Assembly (NCBI GenBank): GCA_023460795.1
Contig: JAEWPC010000018.1
Coordinates: forward strand, 62,001 to 126,000
Direction: 5' to 3'
From: Bacillota bacterium
GTDB lineage: Bacteria; Bacillota; Bacilli; Paenibacillales; Paenibacillaceae
DNA length: 64,000 nucleotides
Shown here: piece after piece, positions 59,583 to 64,000 of the stretch
Numbering within the stretch: position 1 is the first letter of the stretch
Layout of the letters: each line of letters opens with the position of its first letter
The notes under the pieces: model-generated
What the model was told of the DNA's origin: nothing
What the model saw: only the letters and a program-made list of their open reading frames with translations
Databases searched by the model: none
Position numbers and translations under genes: made by a program

Positions 59583-59742
59583 TGTTAATCCTCCCTATCG
59601 ATTATGCGAATATGAAGCAAGACGGCGCGCATTCGTCTTGCTGCTCATATGGTAGCGTTTTCTTGGAGGCGGTTACAATTCACGAATTAAATGTGTACCC
59701 CCCTGAAAAATCGGTTTCTCATCCCGCTGCAATACCGAAGCC

Positions 59743-60834
59743 TCACCTTTCCGAAGCACGGAATTCCGCCGGTTTGCACCCCGTTCTCCGTTCGAAATGC
59801 TGTAGAAAATGGCGGTAATAGACGTACCCGACCTGCTCCGCGATCGCGCCTATCGCCTCTGTCGTCTCTCTCAGCTTCTCGCATGCCTCCGCGATGCGCA
59901 AATCGTGCATCCGATCGAGCAGACCGCAGCCGAATTTGTCCTGATAGGCTTTGCCTAGGTAGACGGGGTTCAAATAAAACCGAGCCGCGACGTCCCGAAT
60001 CGAGAGCGGGCTGCGGTAATGCTCGCGGACGAATTGATCGACTTCGGCCATCGTACTGAAGGCATGGCTGCTCCGAATCGATTGCACCGACCGGATCGCT
60101 TGCTCCGCATACGTCCGTATACGCATCCGGACGGACGACGGCTCGGACGGTTCGAACCGTTCAGCCGCAGCCTGGGCCGAGTTCAGACAGGCACGATGCA
60201 GCAAAGCAGGCTCCCCGCCCATTCCCCGAATCAGCTTGCTGCATTGGACGGCCATAGAACCCGCGAACAGCTCTGCCCATTCGGAAGAGCAGCCCGCTAG
60301 CTCCTGGAACAGATCATCGATGACGTCCGCTGCCCGGCTCCTATCCGCATCCTCGATCGCTTGCACAAGCTCTTTCATTCGGCGTGCCGCATGCGTAGGA
60401 AGATTCGCCCCTTCCTCGTCGCCGTCCATATCGGTCGCCGGCTGGGCCGCCTTGCGGGATTCCAGCCGTTCGCGCACTTGGGTCAACACCTTCGCCGCTT
60501 CTTCCTCGATGACCGGCTTCATCATGTAATGACGGACGCCGAGCTGCATGGCGCGTTTGGCGAACGCGAATTCGCCGTAGGCGCTAAGCACGATGAATTC
60601 GGAGGACGCTCCTCGCTCCCCGTGCAAGCGGCCGATCAGCTCCAAGCCGTCCATCTCCGGCATCCGGATATCCGTCACGATGACGTCCGGCTTTAACCGA
60701 TGCGCCGCCGACATCGCTTCGGCTCCGTTCTCGCACACGCCGCAGACGCGAAAGCCGAGCGTTTCCCAGTCGACGAACATGCGTAAGCCTTCGATCGCGT
60801 GCGGTTCGTCATCCACCAGCAGCACCGAATACAT
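59743..60834 (-). CDS. Response regulator, YesN family (second copy of the triad)
   Basis: 363 residues. The receiver (about 1-120) starts MYSVLLVDDEPHAIEG and has Asp55 in VIVTDIRMPEMDGLELI and the Lys in MMKP. The AraC DNA-binding domain (about 265-360) has SIRDVAARFYLNPVYLGKAYQDKFG and AIGAIAEQVGYVYYRHFLQHFERR. It starts inside the end of the kinase gene (26-base overlap), so it is co-translated with it. It lies next to the transport genes. Confidence 0.92.
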   Translation of the reverse strand: MYSVLLVDDEPHAIEGLRMFVDWETLGFRVCGVCENGAEAMSAAHRLKPDVIVTDIRMPEMDGLELIGRLHGERGASSEFIVLSAYGEFAFAKRAMQLGVRHYMMKPVIEEEAAKVLTQVRERLESRKAAQPATDMDGDEEGANLPTHAARRMKELVQAIEDADRSRAADVIDDLFQELAGCSSEWAELFAGSMAVQCSKLIRGMGGEPALLHRACLNSAQAAAERFEPSEPSSVRMRIRTYAEQAIRSVQSIRSSHAFSTMAEVDQFVREHYRSPLSIRDVAARFYLNPVYLGKAYQDKFGCGLLDRMHDLRIAEACEKLRETTEAIGAIAEQVGYVYYRHFLQHFERRTGCKPAEFRASER

Positions 60835-62611
60835 TCCTTTTCCTCCCTTCGTCCTCGGACAGAGCGGGAATTCTAAAGCCGATTCGCGTGCCCTTGTCCG
60901 GGCTGCTGTCGATCTCGAAGTCGACGCGGTCCCCGTATTGGAGCCGCAGCCGCTTATATACGTTACGCATGCCCACGTTCTCGTCAGAATCGAGGCTTCC
61001 GTTCATCATGCTCCGAATTTCTCTAAGACGGCTCTCTTCTATGCCTTTTCCGTTGTCCTGAACCCGCACGTACAGATAGGTATCTCCTCGGCGAGCTTCG
61101 ATGCGGATACAACGCTGTCCCTTGACCGTCTGCAGTCCGTGCTTGCACGCGTTCTCGACGAGCGGTTGAATGCACATTTTCGGAACGAGGCAATCGGCTG
61201 CCGCTTCATCGATATCGAGCACGTAGTCGAATCGGTCCGCGAACCGGAATTTCTCGATCGTTAAATACATCTCCGTAAAATGAAGCTCATCCTGCAGCGT
61301 CACCGGGGCATCGGACCAACTGAGCATTCGCCGCAGCAATTGGGACAAGTTGCGGATGATGGTCGATACTTCCGTATAACCGTTCTTCACGCTGACGACG
61401 AGCAGAGCGTTCAACGTATTGAACAGGAAATGCGGATTCACTTGGCTTTGCAGCAGCTTCATCTCGGCGCGAATCCGCTCCAACTGCATGTCCTTCTGCT
61501 GAATCTCGAGCTTATAGACGTCGTTGATGAGCGATTCGATCTGCGCGGCCATCCGGTTGTAGCTGCGGATCAGCCCCCCGATCTCGTCTTTGCCTTCTCG
61601 AAGCTCGATCAAGTCGAACTTCTCGTTCGTCGCTTTATCCATATGGCGTGCCAACCGGCGAATCCGGTAGTTGTAAGAGCGAAGCATAATGAAGATCAAC
61701 GATGTAGGGAGCACCGTGCTGATGATCGCCAACATCCAGATGAACTGCTTCGAGCTCTGGAAGGCCGTCTGAAAACGATGCGAGTCCGCTACGCCCGCGA
61801 GCGTCCAGTCGTGGATATACGACGGGTTGCCCAGAGGAACGTGGAACAGTAATCTATCATCACTACCGCCCTCAGGCTCGGTTGTCTTCAAGTATTGAGA
61901 CGAAGGGAACATGATGCGATTGTTCGGATCCAGCATGCTGATCGCCATATAAGGCTTCTCTTCTGCCAGAAGCTCGTCGAAGCTGGTGACCTTGAGATCG
62001 ATACGCAAATATTTGGGATATCGTCCGTACAGCGGGTATTCGTTCAGTTTCCGAACGATGCTGAAGTATTGTTTGTTCTGCTTCACGTTGATGGGGTCAA
62101 AATCGCTGTAGATAAGAACCTCGACGGCCGAAGGGGATTGCGAGATCGTCTCGTACCATGGGGTTTGTTTGGCCGTTTGATCCAGATAGAAGTAGTTGCT
62201 GCCGGTTACGATCGTGGGGTTGGTCGTGAACACCGATATATTCTCGACGTAAGTGTACGCAGACATGAACGGCCTCATCTTGCCGGTCAGGACCTCATTG
62301 AATCTTTCATAATAATCAACGATGTCGGCGTACTCCTTATCCAGCATCTCGTACAACGTGCGGTCCGTCGCGACGGAGTGGCTCAGCGTCACGCCGCCGT
62401 CGATCATGTCCATGACCTTCTTGGCCGTTCTCTCGATCGTCATCTGCAGGTTGACCTGTTCCCGAGATTGCACGTTCTTCGACATCTGCTGGAAAAAAAG
62501 GACGTTGATCGATAGAATCGGTACTAGAACGCATAGCAAATAGATGAGCGTGAACTTCCATTTCAGCGGAATATTGTTGACGAAGCTAAGCCAGGCGATC
62601 GGCCTGCGCAT
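60809..62611 (-). CDS. Sensor histidine kinase, YesM family (second sugar system)
   Basis: 600 residues. TM1 at about 18-40, an extracellular sensor region (about 41-295), TM2 (about 296-320), HAMP (about 320-375), then the kinase domain with SQVNPHFLFNTLNALL, where His394 is the phosphoacceptor, and NACKHGLQ, DNGKGIEE and VGMRNVYKRLRLQYG in the ATPase part. It is flanked on both sides by YesN-type regulator genes, an unusual arrangement. Confidence 0.92.
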   Translation of the reverse strand: MRRPIAWLSFVNNIPLKWKFTLIYLLCVLVPILSINVLFFQQMSKNVQSREQVNLQMTIERTAKKVMDMIDGGVTLSHSVATDRTLYEMLDKEYADIVDYYERFNEVLTGKMRPFMSAYTYVENISVFTTNPTIVTGSNYFYLDQTAKQTPWYETISQSPSAVEVLIYSDFDPINVKQNKQYFSIVRKLNEYPLYGRYPKYLRIDLKVTSFDELLAEEKPYMAISMLDPNNRIMFPSSQYLKTTEPEGGSDDRLLFHVPLGNPSYIHDWTLAGVADSHRFQTAFQSSKQFIWMLAIISTVLPTSLIFIMLRSYNYRIRRLARHMDKATNEKFDLIELREGKDEIGGLIRSYNRMAAQIESLINDVYKLEIQQKDMQLERIRAEMKLLQSQVNPHFLFNTLNALLVVSVKNGYTEVSTIIRNLSQLLRRMLSWSDAPVTLQDELHFTEMYLTIEKFRFADRFDYVLDIDEAAADCLVPKMCIQPLVENACKHGLQTVKGQRCIRIEARRGDTYLYVRVQDNGKGIEESRLREIRSMMNGSLDSDENVGMRNVYKRLRLQYGDRVDFEIDSSPDKGTRIGFRIPALSEDEGRKRNVFGAAGG

Positions 62612-62629
62612 GCGGGCGCCTCCTCCGTA

Positions 62630-63700
62630 TCAACCGTTCTTGTATTGCGACGGGGTCATGCTCATCCATTGCTTGAATTTCGCGGCGAATTGCTCGGGAT
62701 CCGCGTATCCGACCGTTCGGGCTACGTCCGCCACCTTCAGATTCGTACGCCGCAGCAGCTTGCGAGCCTCTTCGACCCGCGTGCGGTGGACGTAATCGAG
62801 GAACGATATGCCCATCTGTCTCTTGAACTGCTCGCCCAGATAAGCCGGTTGGAAATGCAATGAGCGCGCGATCGCCTGCAGTTGAAGCGGCTCGTTGTAG
62901 CGCTCTTGAACGAGCCGCGCCACCTCCCAGGCGGGACCGGTCCCCGTCCGCTGCCGTGCGAGGTGCTCCGCGATTTGGCTTGCGTAGGACGTCAGAACAT
63001 CGGCCCAGCGATCCGTCCGGTTCGGCAGCATCGGAAACGCAAGGTATTGTTGATTCGCCGAAGCCGAGCCCGTCTGTCCTCCCTTCGCCGCTTCCCACGA
63101 TAATTCCAACAGCACGTTCGATAGGAAGGCTTTGCCGGACTCTCTATCTCCTGAGTTCGTAAGCTCAAGCAGGCGACACAGCCGGTTGGCCGCTTCTAAG
63201 ATTTCGGCCTCGTTACCCGTTCTGACCGCAAGCATCAAATGATCCTCCGCATCGAACAACGAGTCGCCAACCTCCGGGGCGGCCCAAGCCACCGCTGCCC
63301 GAGACTGGGGCGAAGGGGGAAATTCCGGGATAGGATCAGAGTCCGTCCACTCTCGGTTGATCTTCTCTAGCGCGGCATGGATCTCCTCGACGTCGATCGG
63401 CTTCAGCCAATAATCGAGGGCTCCGAACGTCAACGCCTTCCGTGCGGCCTTGAAGTCGTCGTACCCGCTTAGAATGACGAATCGGCTCGGCGCATTCAAT
63501 ACGTTCGCGCAGTGCTCGATGAGCTGGAGCCCGTCCATGACCGGCATTCTAATGTCGGTTACGACCAGATCGGGATTCAACTCGCGAATTCGGCCGAGCG
63601 CTTCTTCCCCGTCGCACGCTTCGCCGCACACGCGGAACCCGTATTTCTCCCAATCGATCATGAACCCTAACCCTTCCAACACCAGCGGTTCGTCGTCCAC
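62630..63700 (-). CDS. Response regulator, YesN family (first gene of the triad)
   Basis: 356 residues from GTG 63700. The receiver has VDDEPLVLEG, Asp in LVVTDIRMPVMDGLQLI and LKP; the AraC domain (about 260-355) has QLQAIARSLHFQPAYLGEQFKRQMG and VADVARTVGYADPEQFAAKF. From GTG 63700 the first beta strand is missing. In frame upstream the codons read IFTVLL from ATT 63718, which has AAAGGGG nine bases before it. Starting there places the phospho-Asp at residue 55, as in the sister regulator. ATT is therefore a likely real start. A cre site lies upstream. Confidence 0.9.
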   Translation of the reverse strand: MDDEPLVLEGLGFMIDWEKYGFRVCGEACDGEEALGRIRELNPDLVVTDIRMPVMDGLQLIEHCANVLNAPSRFVILSGYDDFKAARKALTFGALDYWLKPIDVEEIHAALEKINREWTDSDPIPEFPPSPQSRAAVAWAAPEVGDSLFDAEDHLMLAVRTGNEAEILEAANRLCRLLELTNSGDRESGKAFLSNVLLELSWEAAKGGQTGSASANQQYLAFPMLPNRTDRWADVLTSYASQIAEHLARQRTGTGPAWEVARLVQERYNEPLQLQAIARSLHFQPAYLGEQFKRQMGISFLDYVHRTRVEEARKLLRRTNLKVADVARTVGYADPEQFAAKFKQWMSMTPSQYKNG

Positions 63701-63749
63701 TAACAGAACGGTGAAAATACGGATGCGCCCCTTTCCATAAAGTGTATCT

Positions 63750-63779
63750 ATTGTAACACAGGTATTGAAACCGTTTTCA
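63750..63779 (-). promoter_or_regulatory. Promoter region of the second sugar system with a perfect cre site
   Basis: TGAAACCGTTTTCA at 63766-63779 fits the CcpA consensus TGWNANCGNTNWCA at every position. A -10 box TACAAT lies at 63755-63750 on the minus strand with no clear -35; the cre covers where the -35 would be. Catabolite repression of the triad is likely. Confidence 0.75.
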
Positions 63780-63826
63780 TAGAAATTTTTGTGTGAATTT
63801 ATTGTTTTTTTGCGAAGGAAGGCGAC

Positions 63827-64000
63827 CTAATTCCTATCGCAGCCCGCAAGCTTCGCCGCCTGGATGTAATTCTCGCCCCATCGCAGCATCTCGAGCATCA
63901 TCGGTCTCATGCTGCGGCCAAGCTCCGTCAATCGATACTCCACCTTTGGGGGAACCTCCGCATACACCGTCCGCGCGACAAGTCCGTCCCGCTCCAACTC
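63827..64000 (-). CDS. HxlR family winged-helix regulator (partial, C-terminal 57 residues)
   Basis: The minus strand from the window edge translates to ELERDGLVARTVYAEVPPKV, then EYRLTELGRSMRPMMLEMLRWGENYI. This is the wing and last helix of HxlR-type transcription regulators, with the EY.LT.LG hallmark. The N-terminal helix-turn-helix lies beyond the right edge. It ends at TAG 63827-63829. Its target is not visible in this window. Confidence 0.88.
   Translation of the reverse strand, partial: ELERDGLVARTVYAEVPPKVEYRLTELGRSMRPMMLEMLRWGENYIQAAKLAGCDRN

Noticed and set aside
1..64000. CRISPR arrays, tRNA, rRNA, insertion sequences, prophage
   Set aside because: No regularly spaced repeats, no tRNA or rRNA consensus stretches, and no transposase or phage structural genes were recognised.

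Overview
The window looks like the chromosome of a Paenibacillaceae-type Firmicute (Paenibacillus/Cohnella-like). Pointers are the purine-rich Shine-Dalgarno sites, intrinsic terminators after most genes, two YesM/YesN-type sensor systems beside LplB/YtcP-type sugar ABC transporters, secreted proteins with copper-amine-oxidase-like N-terminal domains, a Gram-positive Tad/Flp pilus locus without a secretin, and a class F sortase. I see no rRNA, tRNA, CRISPR array, insertion sequence or prophage. The genus is an inference.

Layout. 1-1106: an MFS efflux gene (cut by the window edge) divergent from its TetR regulator, with two palindromic operators. 1430-5401: a SleB-like cell wall hydrolase and a secreted beta-helix protein. 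5483-9462: the alkanesulfonate operon ssuADCB behind a leader that looks like an attenuator. 9579-16852: a carbohydrate uptake operon (permease, permease, binding lipoprotein) followed by a YesM kinase and a YesN regulator. 16919-25131: an LspA-like peptidase gene and a nine-gene Tad/Flp pilus operon plus a DUF192 gene, all read leftward from a promoter followed by a class I cyclic-di-GMP riboswitch. 25155-30973: mostly single genes (a small conserved-looking protein, EamA transporter, ArsR/SRPBCC pair, VOC, GNAT, prephenate dehydratase, NUDIX). 31046-37262: secreted phytase-like and transglutaminase-like proteins, an MFS transporter with a four-fold operator-like repeat, and a PurA homologue. 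37371-40581: LysR, AraC-GyrI and a GyrI-VOC-VOC fusion in one direction. 40647-50266: FabF, HTH/MmyB regulator, DUF1801, two MDR oxidoreductases, a class F sortase with a small His/Lys-rich partner carrying an MPKTG motif, Map, HAD phosphatase, a GGDEF-EAL protein and a SnoaL-like protein. 50436-54102: a pair of ABC exporters. 54157-55867: a lipoprotein and a PyrH-like kinase behind a structured leader with its own promoter and terminator. 55892-63779: a second sugar uptake operon headed by a regulator-kinase-regulator triad with a perfect cre site. 63827-64000: end of an HxlR regulator.

How the parts connect. Cyclic-di-GMP made or destroyed by the GGDEF-EAL protein at 47098-48750 would be sensed by the riboswitch in front of the pilus operon. 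The two sugar transporters appear controlled by their adjacent sensor kinases and by CcpA through cre-type sites. The most interesting items are the riboswitch whose closing stem runs directly into a U-tract, the unexplained pyrH-like leader, the sortase and its tail-less substrate, and the drug-binding/VOC fusion. Homologues of LspA, PurA, FabF, Map and PyrH all occur outside their usual gene neighbourhoods, so they may be second copies; this window cannot show whether other copies exist.
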